In this document: piece after piece, positions 1 to 8,939 of the stretch | How positions within the stretch are numbered: the first letter of the stretch is position 1 | Layout: each line of letters opens with the position of its first letter | NCBI GenBank assembly: GCA_900540275.1 | Contig: UQFO01000018.1 | Location: 1-47,432 of the forward strand | DNA from: an uncultured Oscillospiraceae bacterium | Lineage (GTDB): Bacteria > Bacillota > Clostridia > Oscillospirales > Acutalibacteraceae | Direction of reading: 5' to 3' | DNA length: 47,432 bases | Translations under genes and position numbers: made by a program | Notes under the pieces: model-generated | The model's database searches: none | Told to the model about the DNA's origin: nothing | The model's input: only the letters and a program-made list of their open reading frames with translations

Positions 1-594
1 GCACTGGCCGCAGGAAACACAGGAGGTTTCCGCGAGCGTTTTGTTGAAGGCGCAGCCGATTTCCGTATCGAAGCCGCGGTTGTTCGCGCCGATTACGCCG
101 ACAAACTGCTCCTCGCAGGCCGCGACACAGCGGCGGCAGAGGATGCATTTGTTGTTGTTCCTGACAAGGTGCAGGGAGGAATGGTCCTCTTCCTTCTGGG
201 GATTAAGCCCTTCATAGCGGAACACGTCCTCAACGCCGAAGTCCGTACACATCTGCTGCAGCTCACAGGAGCCGCTGCGCGAGCAGGAAAGGCATTTCTT
301 TTCGTGGTTAGAAAGGATAAGCTCAAGAGTCGTCCTCCTGGAATCCTGTACCTTCTTTGTATTGGTGAATACCTCGGTACCCTCGCGTTCGAGCGGGTAA
401 ACGCAGGATGCTACAAGTGACCTTGCGCCCTTGACCTCCGCCACGCACATACGGCAGGCGCCGATTTCGTTGATATCCTTTAAGAAGCAGAGCGTCGGAA
501 TATTGATTCCGGCCATTTTCGCCGCTTCCAGAATGGTTGTGCCGACAGGTACGCAGAGGGGCATACCGTTGATTTTTACATTAATATTTGCCAT
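1..594 (-). CDS. hndD: [FeFe] hydrogenase catalytic subunit, N-terminal part (3' end outside window)
   Basis: This is the last visible gene of the hydrogenase operon; its C-terminal H-cluster domain lies beyond base 1. The visible 198 residues carry three iron-sulfur modules in the usual order. A plant-type [2Fe-2S] ferredoxin domain covers about residues 1-80 (C36, then CRMC, then C65). A NuoG-like His-ligated [4Fe-4S] site follows (NHEKKCLSCSRSGSCELQ). The start of a two-[4Fe-4S] ferredoxin comes last (CILCRRCVAAC, then CVSCGQC at the edge). The ATG sits behind GGAAGGAG. The gap to hndC is 18 bases. By family knowledge this subunit reduces protons or oxidises H2, exchanging electrons with ferredoxin and with the NAD(P)-linked HndC. 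HydA of bifurcating hydrogenases is the same protein type under another name. Confidence 0.93.
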   Translation of the reverse strand, partial: MANINVKINGMPLCVPVGTTILEAAKMAGINIPTLCFLKDINEIGACRMCVAEVKGARSLVASCVYPLEREGTEVFTNTKKVQDSRRTTLELILSNHEKKCLSCSRSGSCELQQMCTDFGVEDVFRYEGLNPQKEEDHSSLHLVRNNNKCILCRRCVAACEEQFVGVIGANNRGFDTEIGCAFNKTLAETSCVSCGQC

Positions 595-612
595 TGATGC
601 CACACTCCTTCC

Positions 613-2400
<1,788 letters not shown>

Positions 2401-2413
2401 TTTGCTTCCTCCT

Positions 2414-2782
2414 TTATGAGTTCGCGCCGATTGTAAACTCGGTCACGACGTTCTTATTGACAAGATGGTCGTTGACGACCCGTACGGCTTTTTCCGCTGT
2501 CATTTTTACATATGTAACCTTGTCCTCGCCGGGAACCTCTATCTCAACAACCGGTTCAAACTGGCAGATACCAATGCAGCCCGTCTGCGTGACGGTCACA
2601 TTGGAAAGGCCGCGCTTTGCGATTTCTTCCACAAACGCGTTGAGCACGGGGCGCGCGCCCGCCGCGATGCCGCAGGTCGCCATGCCGACGAGCACGCGGA
2701 TTGCATCCGGGTTTTCTTCCCTCATATTAAGCTGGGTTTTCGCTTTATCTCTGATTGCCTGTAATTCAGCCAATGACTTCAT
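2414..2782 (-). CDS. hndB: Thioredoxin-like [2Fe-2S] ferredoxin subunit HndB
   Basis: A 122-residue protein with a short helical N-terminus (MKSLAELQAIRDKAK) followed by a thioredoxin-like [2Fe-2S] domain. The likely ligands are the Cys in MATCGIAAG and the pair in TGCIGICQFEP. It matches HndB of NADP-reducing hydrogenases in size and position between the NuoE-like and NuoF-like subunits. An ATG six codons further upstream is in frame, but the strong GGAGGTG lies nine bases before the chosen ATG, so 2782 is preferred. The start overlaps the end of the preceding ATPase gene by 17 bases, suggesting translational coupling. It probably acts as an extra electron-transfer subunit in the cytoplasmic complex. 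Confidence 0.88.
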   Translation of the reverse strand: MKSLAELQAIRDKAKTQLNMREENPDAIRVLVGMATCGIAAGARPVLNAFVEEIAKRGLSNVTVTQTGCIGICQFEPVVEIEVPGEDKVTYVKMTAEKAVRVVNDHLVNKNVVTEFTIGANS

Positions 2783-3335
2783 CTGGTGAAGCACCTCCAT
2801 AAATGATTTCTGTCTGTTCGCTTAAAAAGCCGTTAATCCATTCCATAACATCCTGGGAGCCGAGCGGGACGTCCCCCAAAATTTCGCGCAGCTGGCGCGT
2901 GTCGAGCGTAAGCGCGTTTCCGTCCACGCTGTGGACAAAGCAAAAGTCGATATTCGGGTTGCAGCGGATGAGCAGGCTTACCGTCGAGTTGATATCGCCC
3001 AGCGGGGTCATATCGACATGAGACGGGACAAACCGCGCCGTAACCGTCGTGCCGGCTCCTACCTTTGATTCAATCGTGAGGCCGCCGCCTGTCTGCTGCG
3101 CCGCCATTTTAAACAGCGGAACGCCCAGGCCGACCTTTCGCGTTGTGCGCGTTGTGAAAAACGGGTCTATCACATGGGCTATCTGCTCCTGCGTCATGCC
3201 CTTGCCGTTGTCTTTTATAACGATGACAAGGCTGTCCGCTTTTTTGTCCTCCGCAACGGTAATTTCAATGAGTGTTGCTTCCGCCCGGACGGAGTTCTGG
3301 ACGATATCCATGACGTTTAAAGACAATTCCCGCAT
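2766..3335 (-). CDS. HATPase-domain protein (histidine-kinase-like ATPase) within the hydrogenase operon
   Basis: A 189-residue GHKL-type ATP-binding protein with no sensor segment and no phospho-acceptor His helix. The N-box is in NVMDIVQNSVRAEA, G1 is DNGKGM, the F-box is DPFFTTR and G2 is GLGVPLF. The last 80 or so residues form an extension I do not recognise. It starts one base after the stop of hndA and overlaps hndB, so it is co-expressed with the structural subunits. Family knowledge says such stand-alone ATPases act as kinases or anti-sigma-like partners. A role in regulating the hydrogenase is inference from position, as is any link to the sensory module at 6049-9285. Confidence 0.85.
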   Translation of the reverse strand: MRELSLNVMDIVQNSVRAEATLIEITVAEDKKADSLVIVIKDNGKGMTQEQIAHVIDPFFTTRTTRKVGLGVPLFKMAAQQTGGGLTIESKVGAGTTVTARFVPSHVDMTPLGDINSTVSLLIRCNPNIDFCFVHSVDGNALTLDTRQLREILGDVPLGSQDVMEWINGFLSEQTEIIYGGASPDEVIG

Positions 3336-3336
3336 A

Positions 3337-3834
3337 TCAGTCCTGGTATTTGGCGAGGATACCGTCGATATCCTCCGGGACGAGACGGCCGTAAACCTCG
3401 TCGTTGATTGTCATAACGGGAGCCAGGCCGCAGGCGCCGATGCAGCGGCACGCGGTCAGCGAAAACTTGCCGTCCTCCGTGCATTCCTCCGGCTCGATTC
3501 CGATGATTTCGGAAATTCTTTCAATGATTTTGCCCGCGCCCTTTACATAGCACGCGGTGCCAAGACATACGGAGATGTTGTTCTGGCCCTTGGGCGTCAG
3601 GGAAAACTGGGAATAGAAGGTGGAAACGCCGTATACTTCCTCAAGGGGAACGCCGAGGCCTTCCGCAATGATGGTCTGGACCTCAATCGGCAGATAGCCG
3701 TAAACCTCCTGCGCATCCTGCAGAACCGGCATGATGGCGCCGGGGTCGTTTTTGTGTTTTTTGATAATCTCTCTCAGCGAAGCCTCCTGTTCAGGCGTGC
3801 CCTTGAACGGGATTGTGCTGATTTTCTTTAGCAT
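3337..3834 (-). CDS. hndA: NuoE/HydC-like [2Fe-2S] hydrogenase subunit
   Basis: The first gene of the hydrogenase operon encodes a 165-residue NuoE-family protein. After a helical N-terminal region it has a thioredoxin-like [2Fe-2S] domain with the C-x4-C pair in CLGTAC and the C-x3-C pair in CIGAC, the standard four ligands. It docks on the NuoF-like subunit. A longer open frame exists, but MLKKIST at 3834 is preceded by GGGAGGAAGCAAT and the extra upstream residues are not conserved-looking. The size fits the family. Promoter elements lie about 70 bases upstream. Confidence 0.92.
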   Translation of the reverse strand: MLKKISTIPFKGTPEQEASLREIIKKHKNDPGAIMPVLQDAQEVYGYLPIEVQTIIAEGLGVPLEEVYGVSTFYSQFSLTPKGQNNISVCLGTACYVKGAGKIIERISEIIGIEPEECTEDGKFSLTACRCIGACGLAPVMTINDEVYGRLVPEDIDGILAKYQD

Positions 3835-3903
3835 ATTGCTTCCTCCCTGCGGTAAAATTGACCATAGCTTTATGATTCGAGCGCATACAGCCATAATGGT
3901 TTA

Positions 3904-3932
3904 ATGATACTATAATTCTTCAAAAAAGTCCA
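3904..3932 (-). promoter_or_regulatory. Candidate sigma-A promoter of the hydrogenase operon
   Basis: On the minus strand TGGACT (-35) and TATCAT (-10) are separated by exactly 17 bases, about 70 bases before the hndA start. No terminator lies between it and hndA. The -10 hexamer and its preceding G match those of the sensory operon promoter at 9330-9359. The 328 bases between hndA and the lysozyme hold this promoter, the terminator at 4032-4069 and a small hairpin (ACCGGC/GCCGGT, 4091-4106), and no gene that I can see. Confidence 0.5.
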
Positions 3933-4031
3933 GTTTTTCTGCTACAAAATCCCGAAATTTAGCGAAAAACCGCTGGTAATTTCTAGGAGGATGAGCTGTG
4001 GGCCGAATATTATAACCATATGAATAAAAAT

Positions 4032-4069
4032 CCCGCTTTAAAACCGCCGGGCGGCGATTTTAAAGCGGG
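4032..4069 (-). terminator. Intrinsic terminator after the lysozyme gene
   Basis: A 12-base-pair stem (CCCGCTTTAAAA with TTTTAAAGCGGG) encloses a further GC-rich CCGCC/GGCGG stem. On the minus strand it is followed by ATTTTTATT. It lies about 90 bases past the lysozyme stop and upstream of the hydrogenase promoter, so it separates the two units. Confidence 0.8.
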
Positions 4070-4162
4070 TGGACAAATTACTTCAAATTGACCGGCTTCA
4101 GCCGGTTACCAATGCTTTTTGAGTGGGGATTTGTACGATATGGCGCAATACTTAAAAAAGCT

Positions 4163-5668
4163 TTAAAGCTCCGGAATTTCCTTAGCAAGATACCTTTGAA
4201 TCATAATGGCGTCGTTCACAGTGATATTACCGTTGCCGTCGACGTCGGCCGCCGCGCGCTGCAGGGGGTCGAGGGTAATCTTTTTAGCAAGAAATTTCTG
4301 AATCATAAGCACGTCGTCAATCGTGATTTTCCCGTCGCCGTTTACATCGCCCGGCAGATAGGAAAGCTTCGGCGTCCTGACGGACCTGCCCTCGTGGAAG
4401 CCGTCAACCGGCAGGGTATAGGAAGGGTCCAGCGTATCGCCATTTACATGAGCGATTATATAGTAAAAATAATCTGTATCGAGCCGTGCCGTCTCGTCCT
4501 TGTAATCGCGGTGGTCAGCGTTTACCTTACCAAGGTAAACGGCCTCTCCCGCGTCGGGCTTGCCATCCTTTACAGGCGCTCGGTGCACCGTATAGGTTTC
4601 GGCGCCTTTTGTCTCCGTCCATTCGACCTCGACGGTACCCGTTTTTTCATCAGCCTGCGCTTTTGTGACCTTCGGTACTTCCATCGTGTCCTTAAAGGAG
4701 CTGAGCATATAAATCAAATCCATGTCGGTATTGCCCGTAGAGCCGGTCGCGCCGGGGACGGAGCCGTCCGAGCGGTACTGCCAAATCTCGGGGATAACGC
4801 CCGTGTCGTTAATCGTCACATGGGTGCCAAAATCGGGCGTGCCGGGCCACAAGGCGTACCAAAGGCCAATGCTGTCCTTTTGCAGCCGCTCGAGCTCCAT
4901 ATTCGCAAAAATGCTGGAGTTCCCGTACACCATTGTGCCGAAGCCTTCTTTTTTCAGCTCGTTGCAGAAGGCAAGCGCAATGTCTGTGAGCTGTGAAGCG
5001 GGCATGGTGTACATGTCGGGCTCTTCCAAATCGTAAGCCACGGGCAGCGTGATTTTATCTAGCATATCGGGGATATATTCTTTAACTTCACGCAGGAAAT
5101 AAGCGGCTTCGGCTTTCGCGTCATCCGTATTTTCCGCATAGCTGTAGAAGTAAACGCCGAACGGGATATTGTTTTCCACCGCGCCCCTGACGTTTTCAAC
5201 AAAGCGGCTGTCGTTCTGGTTGGGGAAGTCCTCCCAGCCGTAGCCCGCGCGGATCATGACAAAATCGATGCCCTGCTCCTTTACGAGCTTCCAGTCGACG
5301 GGGCCGCCTTCCTCCCCGCCGGTGTAATCGCCGTTAAAGGAAGATACGTCGATTCCCGTGTAAAAGCCGCAGGTAACAATACAGCTGGCCTCTTCGCCGG
5401 AGGATAGGGAAGCGGTAATGGTGGCTTCGCCCATCTTTTTTGCGGTTACGGTGCCGCCTTCGTCCACCTCTGCGATGGAATCGTCAGACGAGCTCCAGCT
5501 AACGCCGTCCTTTACAGACGCGTTAAGCTTAAGCTTTGCGCCAAGCTGTACAGCGGCGCGCTCCTTGTCGAGCGTAAGCCCTTCTTCCGCGGATACTGGA
5601 AAAACGGCAATGCCCGCTATCAGAAGTACAGAGAGAAAAATGCTTATTATTCTGGGTATGTGTTTCAA
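4163..5668 (-). CDS. Secreted GH25 lysozyme with Ig-like (Big_2) and dockerin type I domains
   Basis: A 501-residue exported muramidase. Residues 1-27 are a signal peptide ending VSA. Residues 30-100 are a Big_2-like domain (WSSSDDSIAEVDEGGTVTA). Residues 102-325 are a glycoside hydrolase 25 domain with GIDVSSFNG (D107) and the catalytic-type YDLEEPD (D213, E215). An Fn3-like segment follows. From about 435 comes a dockerin type I with two calcium loops, DVNGDGKITIDDV and DVDGNGNITVNDA. The start codon is TTG, set by AGGAGG seven bases upstream. GH25 enzymes cleave the MurNAc-GlcNAc bond of peptidoglycan. The dockerin implies docking to a cohesin protein; no cohesin is in this window. Substrate (own or foreign wall) is not known. 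Confidence 0.92.
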   Translation of the reverse strand: MKHIPRIISIFLSVLLIAGIAVFPVSAEEGLTLDKERAAVQLGAKLKLNASVKDGVSWSSSDDSIAEVDEGGTVTAKKMGEATITASLSSGEEASCIVTCGFYTGIDVSSFNGDYTGGEEGGPVDWKLVKEQGIDFVMIRAGYGWEDFPNQNDSRFVENVRGAVENNIPFGVYFYSYAENTDDAKAEAAYFLREVKEYIPDMLDKITLPVAYDLEEPDMYTMPASQLTDIALAFCNELKKEGFGTMVYGNSSIFANMELERLQKDSIGLWYALWPGTPDFGTHVTINDTGVIPEIWQYRSDGSVPGATGSTGNTDMDLIYMLSSFKDTMEVPKVTKAQADEKTGTVEVEWTETKGAETYTVHRAPVKDGKPDAGEAVYLGKVNADHRDYKDETARLDTDYFYYIIAHVNGDTLDPSYTLPVDGFHEGRSVRTPKLSYLPGDVNGDGKITIDDVLMIQKFLAKKITLDPLQRAAADVDGNGNITVNDAIMIQRYLAKEIPEL

Positions 5669-5679
5669 ATGATGTCCTC

Positions 5680-5826
5680 CTATTGCTTAATATTCAGGCG
5701 GATGCCTGTTAAGGGAAAGTCTCCCTTACATTCTATGCGGACAAGAAGGGATTTGCCCGTTTGCTGGAAAAGGCCCTGTAAATTATCCTTAATGACGGGA
5801 CAGCCCGCTTCAGACACATATATCAT
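5680..5826 (-). CDS. Possible small ORF (48 codons) ahead of the lysozyme gene
   Basis: An open frame starting ATGATATATGTG reads MIYVSEAGCPVIKD and ends with ...GIRLNIKQ. Its TAG stop abuts the lysozyme ribosome binding site (TAGGAGG), 11 bases before the TTG start. That spacing is typical of coupled genes, and the residue composition is protein-like. Against it, no convincing ribosome binding site precedes the ATG, and there is an in-frame stop 12 codons upstream. It could also be the surviving 3' end of a decayed gene. A short inverted repeat (TAAGGGA/TCCCTTA, 5709-5727) lies inside it. I do not recognise the product. Confidence 0.3.
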   Translation of the reverse strand: MIYVSEAGCPVIKDNLQGLFQQTGKSLLVRIECKGDFPLTGIRLNIKQ

Positions 5827-5972
5827 GACATGCGTTTGCACAGGGCGGTTTTAAACGGCCTTGAATAAGACAGGTTACATTTACCGCCTTAAAAAATGCA
5901 GTGCGAACGTGGATTCCAGAATAAGGACAGACTTTCATCATGATAATTTTTTTATTCAAACCAGCATCGCCT

Positions 5973-6000
5973 ATTATATATGGCCTTTTTCCTGCAAAAA
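5973..6000 (-). promoter_or_regulatory. Weak candidate promoter for the lysozyme unit
   Basis: On the minus strand a perfect TATAAT has TTTTTG 16 bases upstream; the -35 is poor. If used, the transcript would have a leader of about 300 bases before the lysozyme. I see no other gene between 5827 and 6048, only this element and the terminator at 6011-6038. Confidence 0.3.
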
Positions 6001-6010
6001 GAAGAAGTGC

Positions 6011-6038
6011 GCCCTTTGAACGGTGCGGTTCAAGGGGC
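6011..6038 (-). terminator. Terminator of the sensory hydrogenase operon
   Basis: On the minus strand GCCCCTTGAAC and GTTCAAAGGGC pair over 11 positions with one mismatch around a six-base loop. They are followed by a T-rich tail containing TTCTTCTTTTT. It lies just past the stop of the PHP gene. Confidence 0.6.
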
Positions 6039-6048
6039 GGCGTCTCAC

Positions 6049-6780
6049 TTACCGAATCCATTTGGCCGTCTTATCCCTGAGCGCCTGCACGAGGCACTGC
6101 GCGGAAAGCTCAGGCAGCTCGAGAAAGGAGGATGCCTCCTGCATGTTTTCGAGATAATGCGCGTCGCTGTCCTTGAGGAGAATCATTTCGGAAAGGGCGG
6201 GATGCTGCTTTTTCAGGGCGCCTATATCGCCGCCCGCCGTAATTTCCACCGCGGTAAACCGCTCCTCCGGCGGGATTTCACCCAGTACGGAAAGAACGCT
6301 GTAGCTGTCGCGGTCGATGTGCGCGGGAAAACAGGTTCCCCCGAAGCTGCCGACAAAATGGGACAGCCCGTAAAGCGGAATGTCCGCCGCCGTAATCAGC
6401 AGCTTATCCTCAACGCCCGCCGGCTCGTCGTTTTCATCGAGCATGAGCTGCTGCCCGTAAATATCCGGCCTGTTTTTAATGTCCATAAGGTGCGGATAGA
6501 CCGCCTCGTCGAAAGAGAGTGCGCTTTGCAGGGTGGGGAACAGGCAGACGACGTGGATTTCCTCCGCGGTGCACAGCTCCATCCCTGGTACGGCGCAGAT
6601 TCCATATTGCCTGCATGCGTCCATCAGCGCGCGGCAGTTCTTACAGGTGTTATGGTCGGTCAGCGCGATGATTTGAAGCCCGCAGAGCTTTGCCATTCCT
6701 GCGATATTGTTCGGCGTCATGTCGCGGTCGCCGCAGGGAGAAAGGCAGGAATGCAGGTGTAAATCGTAAAAAGCCTTCAT
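6049..6780 (-). CDS. PHP-domain phosphoesterase
   Basis: A 243-residue PHP-superfamily protein. Metal-binding motifs are in order: HLHS near the N-terminus, LTDHN, E at GMELC, AHID and DSDAH near the C-terminus. These are the ligands of a binuclear or trinuclear metal site used in phosphoester hydrolysis. The ATG overlaps the stop of the preceding DRTGG gene (ATGA), so the two are translationally coupled. It is the last gene of the operon that begins at 9285 and contains the hydrogenase-like sensor. The substrate is unknown; action on a phosphoprotein or signalling nucleotide would suit the setting, but that is inference. Confidence 0.85.
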   Translation of the reverse strand: MKAFYDLHLHSCLSPCGDRDMTPNNIAGMAKLCGLQIIALTDHNTCKNCRALMDACRQYGICAVPGMELCTAEEIHVVCLFPTLQSALSFDEAVYPHLMDIKNRPDIYGQQLMLDENDEPAGVEDKLLITAADIPLYGLSHFVGSFGGTCFPAHIDRDSYSVLSVLGEIPPEERFTAVEITAGGDIGALKKQHPALSEMILLKDSDAHYLENMQEASSFLELPELSAQCLVQALRDKTAKWIR

Positions 6781-7121
6781 AGCTGCTCTGCCTTGAGCAG
6801 ATTGTAAATTTTAACAGCGGTGTCGTAGCTGTTATCCTCCGTTACCAGGACGGGGATATCCTGCTCGTCGGCCTTTTCCTTCGCTTCCAAATCGAGCGGC
6901 GCGTTTTCCGTCAGGATAATGCACGAGGTATCTGCGAGCGTCGCGACGGCGATGGCGTTTATGTTTCCCATTACGGTGAGCCACGCGTCATCCTCATGCG
7001 CGCGCCCCATCACCCAGCTTAGAAGGTCGCCGATATAGCAGCCGCGCACCTGCCGGCTTGCTCCGTCCTTTCCCGCGTAAATTTTAATATCCAGCTGTTC
7101 TGCCAGTTGTTCTACGGTCAT
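6777..7121 (-). CDS. DRTGG-domain protein (second copy)
   Basis: A 114-residue protein of the DRTGG type, a small alpha/beta domain found alone or fused to CBS domains and phosphotransacetylases. Visible features are the N-terminal VEQLAEQLDIKIYAG, a glycine-rich turn at RGCYIGDLLSWVMG, and the strands AWLTVMGNINAIAVA and SCIILTE. The ATG follows GGGAGGTTTTCAAA. It lies 37 bases after the sensory hydrogenase and overlaps the PHP gene by four bases. DRTGG domains are thought to bind small ligands; its function here is not established. It is clearly a paralogue of the domain at 8926-9285. Confidence 0.75.
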   Translation of the reverse strand: MTVEQLAEQLDIKIYAGKDGASRQVRGCYIGDLLSWVMGRAHEDDAWLTVMGNINAIAVATLADTSCIILTENAPLDLEAKEKADEQDIPVLVTEDNSYDTAVKIYNLLKAEQL

Positions 7122-7158
7122 TTTGAAAACCTCCCGTGTAAAAAGGAATCAAAAAATT

Positions 7159-8475
7159 TTAGTCTGAGCTCATAGGAGGCGTATAGCCGCCCATCAGGGA
7201 AAGGGTGTCCGCAACGTTTTTGACCTTTTCCCTTAAAACAAAGATGCAGTCAGTTTCCTTGGCAAGCCCCTTGACCACATCCTCCGCCATGGCGCGGCAC
7301 GAGGGCGCGCCGCAGCTTCCGCAGTCGAGGTTCGGCAGATGGGAGCGGATTTCGTCCATCTGCGTCATCATCTGCATGGCCTGCTCCAAATCGTCGCTTA
7401 AATTCAAGACGTTCGAGTATTCAAGCTTGTTTGTCCAGCGCATATCCTCCGGTACGCCGTCCTCACCCTGGGGAGTGAGATGGTTCTGTGAAACGGGCAG
7501 ATACCGGCGCAGCTTTTGGATGCGCGCCTGCGCGACATACGCGTTTTCCACATTGAGCACGCCGCCGACGCATCCGCCGGAGCAGGCGTTTAACTCCACG
7601 AATTCCAAATCCCCGATTCGCTCGTCCTCAAGCTCGTCGAGCACGCGGGTAACGTTTTCTATCCCATCCGCGGCAAGGTATTTGTCGTTGAGCGTCGCGG
7701 CGGCCTCCCCGCCGCTGGTCGCCCAGCTCACGCCGATGATGCCGCAGTTCGCGCCGACGGTAATTTCCTCAGGCTTTAATTTGTCCATCGCTTCCGTCAA
7801 TACGGGGTATACACGGCTGACTGCGATTGCGCCGTCCACCCAGGATTTGTCCCTCCCAATCGAATTCTTTACGTCCGTTACCTTCGCGGGACACGGCGTA
7901 ATAAAGAATACGCCGATTTTTCCGAGCGGAAGCCCTGTTTCCTTTGCCGCCTGCTTTTTGGCGCACATAGCCGCGACCTCCATCGGGGCGTTCAGGGGCA
8001 GGACGTTGTCGATTAAATCGGGAAAGCGCAGCTTAATCAGGCGCACAATCGCCGGGCAGGCCGAACTGATGACCGGCTTTTTGAGCTTGCCGGACTGCAT
8101 CAGGTGGCGCGTCGCTTCCGAGACAAGCTCTGCGCCGCGCGAAACCTCATACACACTGTCAAAGCCTATTTTATGTAAGCCGCTTAACACGATATCGATA
8201 TCGTCGAGGTTATTGAATTGTCCAAAAAGTGCGGGTGCGGGCAGGGCAATGGTGTATTCCCAGCTTTGAAGCTCCGAAAGCTCCGCGGACTGCGCGCGTT
8301 TTGCGTGGTGCGGGCAAACCCGGATGCACTCGCCGCAGTCGATACAGCGCTCGGAAATAATCCTTGCCTTTCCGTCGCGCACCCTGATTGCCTCCGTTGG
8401 ACAGCGCTTGATGCAGTTGGTGCATCCGCAGCACTTGTCTTTGTCGAGCGTAACGGAGTGATAGTATTCGGACAT
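7159..8475 (-). CDS. Putative sensory [FeFe] hydrogenase (HydS-like)
   Basis: A 438-residue protein. Residues 12-60 hold two [4Fe-4S] motifs (CCGCTNCIKRCP and CIDCGECIRVCP). Residues 75-345 are an [FeFe]-hydrogenase large-subunit C-terminal domain. The last part is a [4Fe-4S] domain with CGSCGAPSC. The H-cluster ligand cysteines are kept: C140 in SSACPA, C195 in TPCPAK, and C298/C302 in NACSGGCVGG. The proton-relay Cys of the catalytic TSCCP motif is alanine (A139), and the catalytic MPC is TPC. There is no PAS domain. These traits, as I recall them for Thermotoga HydS, suggest H2 or redox sensing rather than turnover. Neighbours are two DRTGG proteins, an RsbW-like ATPase and a PHP protein. 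The ATG follows GGGAGGGATTCGGCC. Confidence 0.82.
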   Translation of the reverse strand: MSEYYHSVTLDKDKCCGCTNCIKRCPTEAIRVRDGKARIISERCIDCGECIRVCPHHAKRAQSAELSELQSWEYTIALPAPALFGQFNNLDDIDIVLSGLHKIGFDSVYEVSRGAELVSEATRHLMQSGKLKKPVISSACPAIVRLIKLRFPDLIDNVLPLNAPMEVAAMCAKKQAAKETGLPLGKIGVFFITPCPAKVTDVKNSIGRDKSWVDGAIAVSRVYPVLTEAMDKLKPEEITVGANCGIIGVSWATSGGEAAATLNDKYLAADGIENVTRVLDELEDERIGDLEFVELNACSGGCVGGVLNVENAYVAQARIQKLRRYLPVSQNHLTPQGEDGVPEDMRWTNKLEYSNVLNLSDDLEQAMQMMTQMDEIRSHLPNLDCGSCGAPSCRAMAEDVVKGLAKETDCIFVLREKVKNVADTLSLMGGYTPPMSSD

Positions 8476-8510
8476 GGCCGAATCCCTCCCGGTTTCTGTA
8501 ATCGATTGAA

Positions 8511-8939
8511 TTATGCCTTGTTGACATGCACGGAAAGATACATGGTGGTACCTTCTCCGATTTTGGTGTCTATTTTCATTTCGTCCGCGTATTTTTTGAT
8601 ATTGGGAAGCCCCATGCCAGCGCCGAAGCCCAGGTTTCGCACATTGTCGGGCGCGGTGGAGTAGCCCTCCTGCATCGCCTTTTCCACGTCGGGTATGCCG
8701 GGACCATGGTCTACGAGCTTTGCGTTGACGCGGTCGGGGTGAATTTCAACGTCAATCTGTCCGCCGCCCGCGTGGATGACCATATTGATTTCCGCCTCGT
8801 ACATGGCGATTGCCATGCGCCTGATGGCGTCGGAATTGTAGCCGAGCTTCCGAAGCTTATGCTTGACCGCGCCTGAGGCCTCGCCCGCGCGGGTGAAGTC
8901 GTCGCCCGGTACGTCGAAGGTCAGGTTAATCACACTCAT
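8511..8939 (-). CDS. RsbW-like HATPase (anti-sigma/serine kinase type)
   Basis: A 142-residue GHKL ATPase of the anti-sigma-factor kinase type. The N-box is YEAEINMVIHA, G1 is DHGPGI, and the glycine-rich lid is GFGAGMGLP. There is no dimerisation or phospho-His domain. A GTG three codons upstream is in frame but only two bases from GGGGAGG. The ATG at 8939 is 11 bases from it, so I use that. The start overlaps the preceding DRTGG gene by 14 bases, and the sensory hydrogenase follows after 35 bases. RsbW-type proteins phosphorylate an antagonist or bind a sigma factor. No STAS antagonist or sigma gene is visible here, so its partner is unknown. Confidence 0.82.
   Translation of the reverse strand: MSVINLTFDVPGDDFTRAGEASGAVKHKLRKLGYNSDAIRRMAIAMYEAEINMVIHAGGGQIDVEIHPDRVNAKLVDHGPGIPDVEKAMQEGYSTAPDNVRNLGFGAGMGLPNIKKYADEMKIDTKIGEGTTMYLSVHVNKA

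Noticed and set aside
4088..4996. 302-codon plus-strand frame opposite the lysozyme gene
   Set aside because: The minus strand encodes a complete GH25-dockerin protein with signal peptide; the plus frame has no start signal or domain.
5810..6061. 83-codon minus-strand frame between the PHP and lysozyme genes
   Set aside because: It contains the terminator hairpin at 6011-6038, overlaps the end of the PHP gene and has no ribosome binding site.
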